Source: Paenibacillus allorhizosphaerae
GTDB taxonomy: Bacteria > Bacillota > Bacilli > Paenibacillales > NBRC-103111
Length of the DNA: 64,000 nt
Assembly (NCBI RefSeq): GCF_910594985.1
Contig: NZ_CAJVCE010000027.1
Span: 22,491-86,490, forward strand
Direction of reading: 5' to 3'
The notes under the pieces were generated by a model. The model saw nothing but the letters and a program-made list of their open reading frames with translations, was not told the DNA's origin and ran no database searches. Each line of letters opens with the position of its first letter. Position 1 is the stretch's first letter. A program made the position numbers and the translations under genes. Positions 8,477-16,716 of this stretch are shown here, one piece after another.

Positions 8477-9310
8477 TTGGAGATCAAGATGCTTACACTG
8501 CCGGATAACGGAATTCTTTTATATGAAAGCAAGCATACGGACGGCAACATCGTGAAAGAACACCGCCATCAGATTCATCAAATACTATACGTTCTCGACG
8601 GCAGCGGGACGATCAAGCTGGACGGCGATTATTCGGAGTTGTGCCCCGACCGGCTCGTGCTGATCGTGCCGCATTCTGATCATTCCATTATTGCCGAGGC
8701 GAAGCTTACGCTGCTCGTTCTCGCTTTTGAAGCCCGATCCATGGAAACGATCGTCGAGCATGAAATATTACGCAAACGCTTTCCCCGCTCTGCCATTGTC
8801 AGCATGAATCCGTTCATGGCGACGGAAGTCAGACAGCTGCTGCGCAAAATGATGTTCGAGCAGGGCAACGCCGATCAGCTGAATGATTGGGCGCTGCGGA
8901 TTTATTTGCAGGAAATATTGCTGCTGCTCGCCCGTTCCGGTCAACAAGCCGTCATTACCGATTCCAACGGGCTGCGGGCCGACAAGATCCGCAGATACAT
9001 CGACGAGCATTATTTTGAATCGATCACCGCCGGAGAAATTGCCTCCATCATGAACATCAGCGCGAGGTACGTCAACAATATATTCAAGGAATGCTTCGGC
9101 ATAACGCCGACGCAATATTTGACTCAGGTGCGGATCAGCGTGGCGAAGAAGCTGCTCTCCGAGACGGACAAAGATATCGTCACCGTTTGCTTTGAAGTCG
9201 GCTTCGAGAACGTTCCGACCTTTTACCGCGCGTTTAAAAATAGTGTCAAGCTGTCTCCGAACAAATACCGCAGGCAAAATGCCGCAGGAGACGAGTTGAA
9301 TAACGGGTAA
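8477..9310 (+). CDS. AraC-family transcriptional regulator
   Basis: This 277-residue protein has an N-terminal cupin-like sensing domain (HRHQIHQILYVLDGSG region, about 28-100). The C-terminal AraC double helix-turn-helix spans about 178-273 with GEIASIMNISARYVNNIFKE and CFEVGFENVPTFYRAFKN. The TTG start is favoured because TGGGGGAA is 8 nt upstream; ATG at 8489 is the alternative. It follows the three-gene catabolic operon and is 17 bases ahead of a second Gfo/Idh/MocA gene, so it probably responds to the same sugar and regulates one or both units. The ligand cannot be inferred. Confidence 0.87.
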   Translation: MEIKMLTLPDNGILLYESKHTDGNIVKEHRHQIHQILYVLDGSGTIKLDGDYSELCPDRLVLIVPHSDHSIIAEAKLTLLVLAFEARSMETIVEHEILRKRFPRSAIVSMNPFMATEVRQLLRKMMFEQGNADQLNDWALRIYLQEILLLLARSGQQAVITDSNGLRADKIRRYIDEHYFESITAGEIASIMNISARYVNNIFKECFGITPTQYLTQVRISVAKKLLSETDKDIVTVCFEVGFENVPTFYRAFKNSVKLSPNKYRRQNAAGDELNNG

Positions 9311-9327
9311 GCAAGGAGGAATTAACG

Positions 9328-10542
9328 GTGAATCGTACAAAAGCGAAAGTTGCGCTCATCGGCATCGGCGGATTCGGCAAAGTGCATACGAAGACCATTA
9401 TGCAGCTCGCGGAGGAGGGCTTGCTCGAATGCGCCGCTTATGCGGAAACGAATCCTGAAGCGCATGCCGAATCCGCCGCCATGTGGGACGCTGCGGGTGC
9501 CGCACATTACCGGGATTACGAAGAAATGCTGCGTAACCATCCGGACATCGATCTGGTGGCGATCGCGACGCCGATTCCTTTGCACAAGCCGATGAGCATT
9601 CACGTGATGGAACAAGGGTTTCATGTGATCCTGGAGAAACCGCCGGCCGTAACAATTCAAGATCATGAGGAAATGGCGGCCGTGGCGCAGCGGACAGGAC
9701 GGTTATGCCAAGTTAATTTTCAAAACACGTCAGGCCAAGCGTTTCGTTCCTGCTTGCAGAAGATGCAGGAAGGGGCGATCGGGACGATTAAGCGCGTGAC
9801 AGGCATCGGCGTATGGAAAAGAACGCAAGCGTATTACGATAGAACGCCGTGGGCCGGCAAGCTCATTCATAACGGCCAGTATGTGCTCGACGGCACGCTG
9901 TTCAACCCGTTCTCGCACTTGCTGAATAATTGCCTGATTGCCGCAGGCAGCGGCGATGCGCGCCTTGCGGAGCCGGCTTCCGTTCAAGCGGAGCTATATC
10001 GGGCCAACGGCATCGAAGGCGAAGATACCGCCTCCGTCCGTATTCGTACGGTGCATGGCGTTGAGGTGCTGCTCTATACGACCTTGTGTGCCGATCAGAC
10101 GGTAAGTCCTTATATTGACATCGAAGGCAGCGAAGGAAGCATCTGCTGGCATTCCAATAATACGATGACGATTCGCACAAGCGAAGGGGAAGAACGCTTC
10201 GATTACGGTCCGGAGCCGCTGATGAACAAGATGTACATCAATTTGCTGGAAGCGATTCGGGACAGGGCCCCGCTGTACAGTCCACTGCAAGCATGCCGCA
10301 GCTTCGTTTTGGCGGCGAACGGCGCTTTCGAATCGTCGCGAGCCATGCATCAGGTTCCCGAGAAGTATGTAACGATCGAGCCGTCGGGAGAAACGACAGG
10401 GAAGGTCATTGGCAATGTAAAACAGATCATCATGAGCTCTGCACGGGCCGGCCAACTGTTTTCCGAATCGGAAGTGGAGTGGGCGGTACGGACAGAGCCT
10501 TTTGCGCTGAACAATTACGAGGCGTTCCGAATGTTCCGTTGA
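9328..10542 (+). CDS. Gfo/Idh/MocA-family oxidoreductase
   Basis: This 404-residue NAD(P)-dependent dehydrogenase has the Rossmann glycine motif GIGGFGKVH at about 11-19, the EKPP motif (ILEKPPAV, about 108-115) and the usual C-terminal beta-sheet domain. It starts at GTG behind AAGGAGGA and follows the AraC gene by 17 bases, so the two are probably cotranscribed. It differs clearly from the dehydrogenase at 4839, so two successive oxidations, or oxidation then reduction, of a sugar are likely. It converges with the reverse-strand AraC gene only 5 bases downstream, with no recognisable terminator between them. Confidence 0.88.
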   Translation: MNRTKAKVALIGIGGFGKVHTKTIMQLAEEGLLECAAYAETNPEAHAESAAMWDAAGAAHYRDYEEMLRNHPDIDLVAIATPIPLHKPMSIHVMEQGFHVILEKPPAVTIQDHEEMAAVAQRTGRLCQVNFQNTSGQAFRSCLQKMQEGAIGTIKRVTGIGVWKRTQAYYDRTPWAGKLIHNGQYVLDGTLFNPFSHLLNNCLIAAGSGDARLAEPASVQAELYRANGIEGEDTASVRIRTVHGVEVLLYTTLCADQTVSPYIDIEGSEGSICWHSNNTMTIRTSEGEERFDYGPEPLMNKMYINLLEAIRDRAPLYSPLQACRSFVLAANGAFESSRAMHQVPEKYVTIEPSGETTGKVIGNVKQIIMSSARAGQLFSESEVEWAVRTEPFALNNYEAFRMFR

Positions 10543-10547
10543 CGGCA

Positions 10548-11447
10548 TTACGGGAGTTGCGAAATAAAATCGGAAACGGCGGTTACGGGATCGCCGTTTT
10601 TTCGATATTCCTGGGGCGTCGTTCCAGTCCGCTGCCGGAAAAGAGCATGAAAATGTTTCATGTCCTGATAGCCGACGGCGCCGGCGATTTGCTGCACCGT
10701 CATGCCTGTCGCTTTCAGCAGCTCGCAGCTTTTGTGAATCCGCAAATTTTGCAAGTAGGAAATAAACGTCGTCCCCGTCGCCTGGCGGAATAACCGCTGC
10801 AGATGGCTTTCGCTCAAAAAAGAATACTCCGCTACCTGTTTGAGCGTAATCGGCTCATGGCAGTGCCGGGTGATGAAGCGGATCGCCTCTTCGATTTTGC
10901 CACTGCCTTTCGTACCACTGGGCTCGGTTATGAGCGTACTGCGGTGAAGCTTGGCGATGAGCTGAATGAACAAGGCATGAACGACAGGCTCGTACCCGGG
11001 CTGCCTTTGGCGGTATTCGGCCAGCATCGTCTGAAACAGCTCGGTGAAAGCGCTGTCTGTATCGTAGTGGTGAAACCACGGCTGCGGCATTTGCTCCGGT
11101 GTGAACAAGGCGCGGTGGAGCAAGGAGTCGGGCGGAGGGAATGAGCCTGCCGCTTCGAGCGCCTGGGGGCGAAACACGCAATTGATGATGCCGAGCGTTC
11201 TGCTCTTTTCCGGCGAGGGGGGGCGGTATACGTGGGACGTCCCGATCGGGAGCAAATAAATGTCCCCTCGTTTGACCCGGACTACGGTGTCTCCGTTAAT
11301 GTACTGGTAACCGCTTCCCTCAACGACAAAGCTGATTTCGATCGCGTCATGCGAATGCAGCGGTATGCTGAACGCTTCGTAAGCCCGGTTGACGAAGACG
11401 TGCATCCCGGGACGAAACCGCTGCTCCGACGAAAATACTGGCTTCAT
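10548..11447 (-). CDS. AraC-family transcriptional regulator
   Basis: This reverse-strand protein of 299 residues has a cupin-type ligand domain (PLHSHDAIEISFVVEGSG near the N terminus) and a C-terminal AraC HTH pair (LKQVAEYSFLSESHLQRLFR and IAGAVGYQDMKHFHALFRQ). The frame stays open upstream to 11714, but I place the start at ATG 11447. GGGGTGG lies about 7 nt ahead of it, and a TATAAT (11490-11495 on the reverse strand) puts transcription near 11482; ATG 11462 is the alternative. It is divergent from an orphan sugar-binding lipoprotein gene, so it likely controls that gene and its isomerase/DUF6807 neighbours. Confidence 0.86.
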   Translation of the reverse strand: MKPVFSSEQRFRPGMHVFVNRAYEAFSIPLHSHDAIEISFVVEGSGYQYINGDTVVRVKRGDIYLLPIGTSHVYRPPSPEKSRTLGIINCVFRPQALEAAGSFPPPDSLLHRALFTPEQMPQPWFHHYDTDSAFTELFQTMLAEYRQRQPGYEPVVHALFIQLIAKLHRSTLITEPSGTKGSGKIEEAIRFITRHCHEPITLKQVAEYSFLSESHLQRLFRQATGTTFISYLQNLRIHKSCELLKATGMTVQQIAGAVGYQDMKHFHALFRQRTGTTPQEYRKNGDPVTAVSDFISQLP

Positions 11448-11489
11448 GTAATGCCACCCCATCCATCCGAATGCAATCGCTTCAATTCC

Positions 11490-11495
11490 ATTATA
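11490..11495 (-). promoter_or_regulatory. -10 element of the reverse-strand AraC gene
   Basis: A perfect TATAAT lies on the reverse strand 43 bases ahead of ATG 11447. No good -35 hexamer is visible at 16-18 bases; a T-run occupies that place. Confidence 0.5.
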
Positions 11496-11520
11496 CAAGC
11501 GGCATCGCACCGAAAAAAGA

Positions 11521-11568
11521 GCGTTTTGCCCTATATATATGAGGGAAATCCCCCATATGCGAAAACGC
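11521..11568. promoter_or_regulatory. 48-bp imperfect palindrome, likely regulator site
   Basis: Outer arms GCGTTTTG (11521-11528) and CGAAAACGC (ending 11568) flank an inner inverted repeat ATATGAGGG/CCCCATAT. It sits in the divergent region just upstream of the -10 at 11577 and occupies the -35 position of the forward promoter. That placement suits an activator such as the divergent AraC protein. Confidence 0.55.
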
Positions 11569-11576
11569 GCAGTTGA

Positions 11577-11582
11577 TATAAT
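11577..11582 (+). promoter_or_regulatory. -10 element of the binding-protein operon at 11674
   Basis: TATAAT with no recognisable TTGACA-like hexamer 16-18 bases upstream; the 48-bp palindrome lies there instead. This is typical of an activator-dependent promoter. Confidence 0.5.
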
Positions 11583-11590
11583 GGAATCAA

Positions 11591-11604
11591 TGACAGCGGT
11601 TTCA
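11591..11604 (+). promoter_or_regulatory. Predicted CcpA cre site
   Basis: TGACAGCGGTTTCA matches every position of the cre consensus TGWNANCGNTNWCA. It starts 8 bases after the -10 at 11577-11582, so it overlaps the early transcribed region, a normal position for catabolite repression. Confidence 0.65.
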
Positions 11605-11673
11605 AAATAGCACGGATGCATGCAGCATCGATGCAATGGTATCGGATCGAATGACGGAGAGGGGCGTTCCAAC

Positions 11674-13005
11674 ATGAACAAAAGGTTGATCGTGCTTTCG
11701 GCTTTGATAGGCATCGGAGGGGTGTCCGGCTGTTCGGGTCCGGCGCAGCCGTCCGCGGAGACGGGCGGAACGGGGAAGGAGCCGGCTCAGGCCGTGCGCA
11801 GCGCGCCGACCGAGCCGGTCGAGCTATCGATTTATTCCGCGGGGGGAACGCAAAACGAGGAGTTTGAAAAAAATTACGCCGAGTTGATTAAGAAAAAATT
11901 CCCCCATGTGACCATCAAGTACATTAACCCGAGAGACGGAGAGGGCAGCAAGTTCGAAAACCTGATTTTGGCCGGCGTCAATATCGATTTGTATTACGAA
12001 TCGATCGGCACGTTCTTTTCGACGATGTCAAGAAACAAGGCGCAGTACGATTTATCCCCACTTATCAAGGAACGGGGGCTGGACTTGAACCGGTTCGAGC
12101 CGACGCTGATTGACGCGGTTCGAAAGAATAGCAAGGGTGAGATTTGGGGACTTCCAGTCACGACGAACGGCATGTCGCTGTACTACAACAAAGAGCTGTT
12201 TAACAAATTCGGCGTTCCTTACTTGAAAGACGGGATGACTTGGGATGAACTGTACGAGACGGCCAATCGGCTGAACCGGACGGACGGGGACAAGAAGATC
12301 GCGGGACTGGCGATTTCACCAAGCCACAGCATGAGGATGAACGTTTATTCCTTGCCGTTCGTGGATCCGCAGACGATGCAGGCGACGTTCGGAAACGAGC
12401 GGTGGAAGCAAGTGCTTGATCCGATTTTGGCTCCCGCGAAAGAGTCTGCGTATCGGGCGAAAATGGATGAGCTGGAAGGTAAGCTTCCGTATTCCGGCGA
12501 ATGGCTGAAGAAGCAGGAGTTGGCGATCTTCGGCGTCTTCTCCGACTGGCAGGTCGTCAGCCCGACGCCGGTTCCTTTCGATTGGGATATCGCCGCCTAC
12601 CCGACGTCCAAAGATTTGCCCGGGATCGGCAGCCAGCAATACCCGGTCTATTGGTCGATTCCGGCATTCGCGAAGCATAAAGAACAGGCGTTTGAAGTGC
12701 TTAGCTATCTAGTGTCCGACGAGTACCAGTTGGCGCTATCCAAACGGGGCGGAATGACGGTATTGAACAATCCTTCCATCCAGAAGGCATTCGGTCAAGA
12801 CAGTCCGAATAAGGACAAAAATTTGAACGCGGCTTATTATAACAAATTTGCTCCGATTTCGCCGAAGACCGATTTTGAGAAAACGGCGGAGACGGCCATC
12901 ACGAATAAGCTGGTCGATCTCGCATACGGGCGAACTGATCTCAATACCGCTTTGCGCCAGGCGGCGGAAGAGGCGAACAAGGAAATTCAATCGGCCGGCA
13001 AATAA
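11674..13005 (+). CDS. Extracellular solute-binding lipoprotein (family 1), orphan
   Basis: This 443-residue ABC binding protein has a lipoprotein signal peptide ending VSGC (Cys20). A family-1 sugar-binding core follows, with GLPVTTNGMSLYYNKELF and WDELYETANRLN. It would be anchored outside the membrane and deliver a sugar to a permease. The start is ATG 11674, preceded by GAGAGGGG. No permease gene follows; the next gene encodes an isomerase 30 bases away. An activator-type promoter with palindrome and a cre site lies upstream. It probably shares permeases with another system, or acts as a receptor. The ligand is unknown, likely an oligosaccharide or glycoside. Confidence 0.86.
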   Translation: MNKRLIVLSALIGIGGVSGCSGPAQPSAETGGTGKEPAQAVRSAPTEPVELSIYSAGGTQNEEFEKNYAELIKKKFPHVTIKYINPRDGEGSKFENLILAGVNIDLYYESIGTFFSTMSRNKAQYDLSPLIKERGLDLNRFEPTLIDAVRKNSKGEIWGLPVTTNGMSLYYNKELFNKFGVPYLKDGMTWDELYETANRLNRTDGDKKIAGLAISPSHSMRMNVYSLPFVDPQTMQATFGNERWKQVLDPILAPAKESAYRAKMDELEGKLPYSGEWLKKQELAIFGVFSDWQVVSPTPVPFDWDIAAYPTSKDLPGIGSQQYPVYWSIPAFAKHKEQAFEVLSYLVSDEYQLALSKRGGMTVLNNPSIQKAFGQDSPNKDKNLNAAYYNKFAPISPKTDFEKTAETAITNKLVDLAYGRTDLNTALRQAAEEANKEIQSAGK

Positions 13006-13035
13006 CGGGATCCGCAAAAAAGGAGAATGCTGCAA

Positions 13036-13917
13036 ATGAGCGAAGCCTTCATCCCTATGGGATGCTGCCTGCCCTCGGGAACTTTTATGCCTCAAGGGAA
13101 TCATCGTCCGGAAACAGGGCGGCAGCATGATCCCGTGGACGCGTTGATTCGCGGAGTGACCGATATATTGCAGGAAGGTTATGATTTTGCCGAGCTTACG
13201 GTAGGCTCGGTTGCTTCTTTGACCGAAGTGGATTATGAGCGTCTGGCCGGCCGCATGAACGCGGAAGGACTGCAAGTTCCCGTGTTCAACAGCTTCATTC
13301 CGCCGAGGCTGAAGCTTACCGGACTGGAAGTCGACGAGGAGGCCGTTCGCGCTTATGTGGAGGCAGCCGTATCCAGAACCGCCGCACTCGGTGCCGAAAT
13401 CATCGTGTTCGGAAGCGGCGGGGCCAGATCGCTCCCAGAAGGTTTCTCCGCCGAACACGGGCGAGAGCAAATAAGGCGCTTTTTGCAGCTGTGCGATACA
13501 TCGGCTGCGGCGCATGGAGTAACGATAGCGATCGAGCCGCTGAACCGCAAGGAGTGCAATGTGATCAATACGGTCGCCGAGGCGTTGGTGCTGGCAAAAT
13601 CGATGAACCTGCCGCAAATCCGCGTGCTGGCCGACGCGTATCATATGCGGCTTGAGAACGAGCCGATGGATATCATTCGGCAGGCGGCGGCAGACGGTAT
13701 GCTGGCGCATGTGCATTACGCGGAAGCGGATCGCAGCTTTCCGTGCGGTGCCGCCAAGGATGGGATTGATCTGGAAAGCTGTTTCCGGCAGCTCGCGGGG
13801 AGCGGGTACGAAGGACGGATTTCCGCTGAATGCTTTACAAGCAGCGGGCTGAAGGACTGCGGCGTGTCGCTGGAATATGTCAAAAAAATATGGAATCTAT
13901 CCGTTCAGCAGAGGTGA
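13036..13917 (+). CDS. TIM-barrel sugar isomerase/epimerase-like protein
   Basis: This 293-residue member of the xylose isomerase/D-tagatose 3-epimerase superfamily has a recognisable metal tetrad: Glu in IAIEPLNR, Asp in VLADAYHM, His in LAHVHYAEAD and Glu in RISAECF. It is cytoplasmic. ATG 13036 is preferred over ATG 13027 because AGGAG (13021-13025) is only 1 base from the latter and 10 bases from the former. It is second in the operon behind the orphan binding protein and 5 bases before the DUF6807 gene. It likely acts on the imported sugar or its oxidised form. The exact reaction is not determinable. Confidence 0.84.
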   Translation: MSEAFIPMGCCLPSGTFMPQGNHRPETGRQHDPVDALIRGVTDILQEGYDFAELTVGSVASLTEVDYERLAGRMNAEGLQVPVFNSFIPPRLKLTGLEVDEEAVRAYVEAAVSRTAALGAEIIVFGSGGARSLPEGFSAEHGREQIRRFLQLCDTSAAAHGVTIAIEPLNRKECNVINTVAEALVLAKSMNLPQIRVLADAYHMRLENEPMDIIRQAAADGMLAHVHYAEADRSFPCGAAKDGIDLESCFRQLAGSGYEGRISAECFTSSGLKDCGVSLEYVKKIWNLSVQQR

Positions 13918-13922
13918 CCTTG

Positions 13923-15053
13923 ATGAAAACTTTGTTTAAGCTTGTAGTAAATGCCGGAAATCATAACCGCACGCATTGCCCGGTATCTTACTGGATTTCC
14001 TCCGAATCACCGCTTTTACAAGGCAGCGGTATCGAGCTTCTGCGGCTAACGACCGCGGCTGGAGAAGTGGTTCCATTGCAGTGTGAGGAGAGTGAAGGGA
14101 ACGTCACGCTCCACTGGATCGTGCAAAAGCTGGATGCCGGCGAATCGGCCGTCTTTGTTGTGGAAGCAGGCGACAAGCGCCAGGAAGCGGTCGAAGGGCT
14201 AACGCTGATCGAGAAAGAGAATCGGATGGATGTCCATATCGGCGGAACGTATTTTACGTCCTACGTATACGATGCGGAGCTGGCCAAACCTTATCTTGGC
14301 CCGGTAATCGGTCCTTACGGCGAAAGCTTTACGCGGCTCGATTTTGAGACGAAGGAGCACCCGCATCACCGCTCGGTATGGCTGGCGGTCGGCGACGTCA
14401 ACGGCGTCGATCTGTGGAACGAGCCCAAGGACCGGCACGGCATCCAGACGTTTGATGGATTCAAGGAACGTGTGTCAGGACCGGTATTCGCCAGATTGAC
14501 CGCGAGCCAGCAGTGGTGCAATAACGGCAAAAGGCCGCAGATGGCGGAAAAGCGGACGATGACCTTTTATAACACTCCCGCGGGAGAGCGGTTCATCGAT
14601 CTGGATACGGAGCTTCGGGCGCTGGGGCGGATCGAGTTCGGGGCGACGAAGGAAGCGGGACCGCTCGGTATCCGGGTCGCCGAGTCCATGAAGGCGGAGA
14701 ACGGCGGAACGATCGTCAATGCGTTCGGTTCGGTCGGCGAGGCGGAATGCTGGGGACAGCGCGCGCCATGGTGCGATTATTACGGCAATGTTGGGGGCCA
14801 GACGCTAGGCATCGCGGCTTTCGACCATCCGGACAATATGGACTTTCCAACCTTCTGGCATGTGCGGGACTACGGGCTTCTGGCGGCTAATAACTTATAT
14901 TTCTTGGGCGGCAAGCTGTTTCAAAAAGGCGAGACGATCCGATACAGACATCGCATTTATTTTCATGAGGGCGACACGCTGGCGGCCGGCGTAGCGGGTA
15001 AGTACCACGATTATATTCACCCGCCGGTTGTAAAGCTGGAAGAGCAGTCGTGA
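13923..15053 (+). CDS. DUF6807 / PmoA-like protein
   Basis: This 376-residue protein shows the patterns I associate with the DUF6807 family (sometimes called PmoA): HPHHRSVWLAVGDVNGVDLW, WGQRAPWCDYYG, and near the end GGKLFQKGETIRYRHRIYFH. The histidine-rich HPHHRS motif could bind metal or substrate. It has no signal peptide. The frame is open from 13830, but ATG 13923 with GAGGTGA ahead is the credible start and lies 5 bases after the isomerase stop. Family members sit in carbohydrate-degradation clusters of Bacteroidetes, Planctomycetes and Paenibacilli next to Gfo/Idh/MocA and isomerase genes. The enzymatic role is unproven. A strong terminator follows. Confidence 0.78.
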   Translation: MKTLFKLVVNAGNHNRTHCPVSYWISSESPLLQGSGIELLRLTTAAGEVVPLQCEESEGNVTLHWIVQKLDAGESAVFVVEAGDKRQEAVEGLTLIEKENRMDVHIGGTYFTSYVYDAELAKPYLGPVIGPYGESFTRLDFETKEHPHHRSVWLAVGDVNGVDLWNEPKDRHGIQTFDGFKERVSGPVFARLTASQQWCNNGKRPQMAEKRTMTFYNTPAGERFIDLDTELRALGRIEFGATKEAGPLGIRVAESMKAENGGTIVNAFGSVGEAECWGQRAPWCDYYGNVGGQTLGIAAFDHPDNMDFPTFWHVRDYGLLAANNLYFLGGKLFQKGETIRYRHRIYFHEGDTLAAGVAGKYHDYIHPPVVKLEEQS

Positions 15054-15130
15054 TGCTACGAGGTATGGACGGAATACATATTAAATAAGAAGAAACGATA
15101 TGCTCAAAAAGAAATCTATCATTACGACGA

Positions 15131-15180
15131 ACTGCAGTCCGATTGTTAGACAAAGCTAACAATCGGAGATGCAGTTTTTC
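15131..15180 (+). terminator. Terminator after the DUF6807 gene
   Basis: ACTGCAGTCCGATTGTTA pairs with TAACAATCGGAGATGCAGT (one mismatch and a small bulge) around a loop of about 8 bases, followed by TTTTTC. It ends the 11674-15053 operon. Confidence 0.85.
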
Positions 15181-15326
15181 TTATTTGTTACTGGACCCCC
15201 TTACCTCGCAAACGCTGCCGATTTCCGAGCCGATATCTTTCTACCCTTCACCTGATGATTCTCCCCTTACTCGATTGGGCTGCGGGGTATAGAATGAACT
15301 CAGAAACAACAGGGGAGGTTAATAAA

Positions 15327-16649
15327 ATGAAAAAAATATACACAATTGGATTATCGATGGCGGTTGCCGCTTCCGTACTGGCGGGCTGCGGCGCGCAAAC
15401 GGACGATCAAGGTTCCGCTGCCGCCGGCGGCTCTAAAGATAAAGTAAAGCTTTCCGTATGGCACAACTGGACGGGCCAGGACGCGAAAGCGATTGCGATG
15501 CGAAAAATTTTGGACGACTTCCAGGCACAGCATCCGGAAGTACAGCTTGAAGTGGAAGGCCTTCCTACGGACGGTTTGAAAACGCGCTTGCGTACGGTTG
15601 CCGCAGCCGACGAAATGCCGGATTTGTTCGTCATGTGGCCGGACGCGATGACCAAAGAATTCGTAAACGGCGGTTTGCTGCAGCCGGTCGACGAATTTTT
15701 GAACAGCAAGCCGGAGTGGAAAAACAACTTCATTCCGAATGCGCTTGACGGCTTCACGGTCGACGGCAAAACGTACACGGTGCCGATGAACCTTGCGCCA
15801 AGCTCGTTCATTTACTACAACCAGGCGATTTTCGATAAATACGGCGTGAAAGTGCCGAAAACGTGGGACGATTTGAAGTCGGCAATCGACACATTCAACA
15901 AGAACAATGTCATTCCGGTCGCACTTGGCAATAAAGCGAACTGGGTAGCGCAATCGACCATCTTCAGTACGATCGCCGACCGCATTACGGGGACCGACTG
16001 GTTCCTCAAAGCGGCAAGCCAGAACGGCGCCAAGTTCACCGATCCGGAATTTGTAAAAGCACTTACCGTGATGCAGGATCTTGGAAAGTCGAAAGCGTTC
16101 CAGGATGGCTTTAACAGCATCGACGAAAACCAAATGATGCAGCTGTATTTCCAAGGAAAATCGGCGATGTTCATCGACGGCGGTTGGGCGCTGGCGAACC
16201 TGGTCAATAACGCTCCGAAAGAAGTGCTCGATACGACACATATTTCCATTCTTCCGGCGATCGATGGAGGCAAAGGCAATGCGCAATCGACTGCAGGCGT
16301 TGTCGGGACAGGAATGGGCGTAAGCAAAAAAGTAACCGGTGCGCGGAAGGATGCGGCTATGCAATTGCTGTACGCATTGTCCGGTCCGGAAGGCCAAAAA
16401 GCGACGCTGGGCAGCAGCACGCTCGTCAGCTACAAAATCGATGTAGATAAGAGCAAAGCGCACCCGCTCTTCGTTGAGCTGAACGAACTGATGAAAAATA
16501 CGAAAATCAGCCCGGTGTACGATTCCAAATTAAGCTCCGCTGCGGTTGAAGTGATCAATAACGGTCTTCAGGAGCTGCTCATGGGCGGTAATCCGGAAAC
16601 GATCGCCAAAAAAATTCAGGACGCTCAGGCGGGCGCTTTAGGCAAGTAA
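15327..16649 (+). CDS. ABC sugar-binding lipoprotein (family 1)
   Basis: This 440-residue extracellular binding protein has a lipobox VLAGC (Cys21) after a hydrophobic signal peptide. The mature domain shows family-1 features (LSVWHNWTGQDAKAIAMRK, MPDLFVMWPDAMTKEFV). The start at ATG 15327 follows AGGGGAGG; the upstream in-frame ATG at 15255 lacks a ribosome site. It is followed by a stem-loop at 16671-16693 and two permease genes, making a standard CUT1-type importer without its own ATPase. The downstream two-component pair and GH2 beta-mannosidase-like gene suggest a beta-mannoside or related oligosaccharide as ligand, which is an inference from context. Confidence 0.9.
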   Translation: MKKIYTIGLSMAVAASVLAGCGAQTDDQGSAAAGGSKDKVKLSVWHNWTGQDAKAIAMRKILDDFQAQHPEVQLEVEGLPTDGLKTRLRTVAAADEMPDLFVMWPDAMTKEFVNGGLLQPVDEFLNSKPEWKNNFIPNALDGFTVDGKTYTVPMNLAPSSFIYYNQAIFDKYGVKVPKTWDDLKSAIDTFNKNNVIPVALGNKANWVAQSTIFSTIADRITGTDWFLKAASQNGAKFTDPEFVKALTVMQDLGKSKAFQDGFNSIDENQMMQLYFQGKSAMFIDGGWALANLVNNAPKEVLDTTHISILPAIDGGKGNAQSTAGVVGTGMGVSKKVTGARKDAAMQLLYALSGPEGQKATLGSSTLVSYKIDVDKSKAHPLFVELNELMKNTKISPVYDSKLSSAAVEVINNGLQELLMGGNPETIAKKIQDAQAGALGK

Positions 16650-16670
16650 TTCGAACAACCGCCTCACTCG

Positions 16671-16693
16671 CAGCCCTCCCTAGCGGAGGGCTG
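16671..16693 (+). promoter_or_regulatory. Intercistronic stem-loop between binding protein and permease genes
   Basis: CAGCCCTCC and GGAGGGCTG form a perfect 9-bp stem with a 5-base loop. There is no T-run, so it is more likely an RNA-stabilising or partial-attenuation hairpin that raises binding-protein mRNA over permease mRNA. Confidence 0.65.
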
Positions 16694-16716
16694 ACGATTT
16701 GGTAAAGGAAGTGAGT

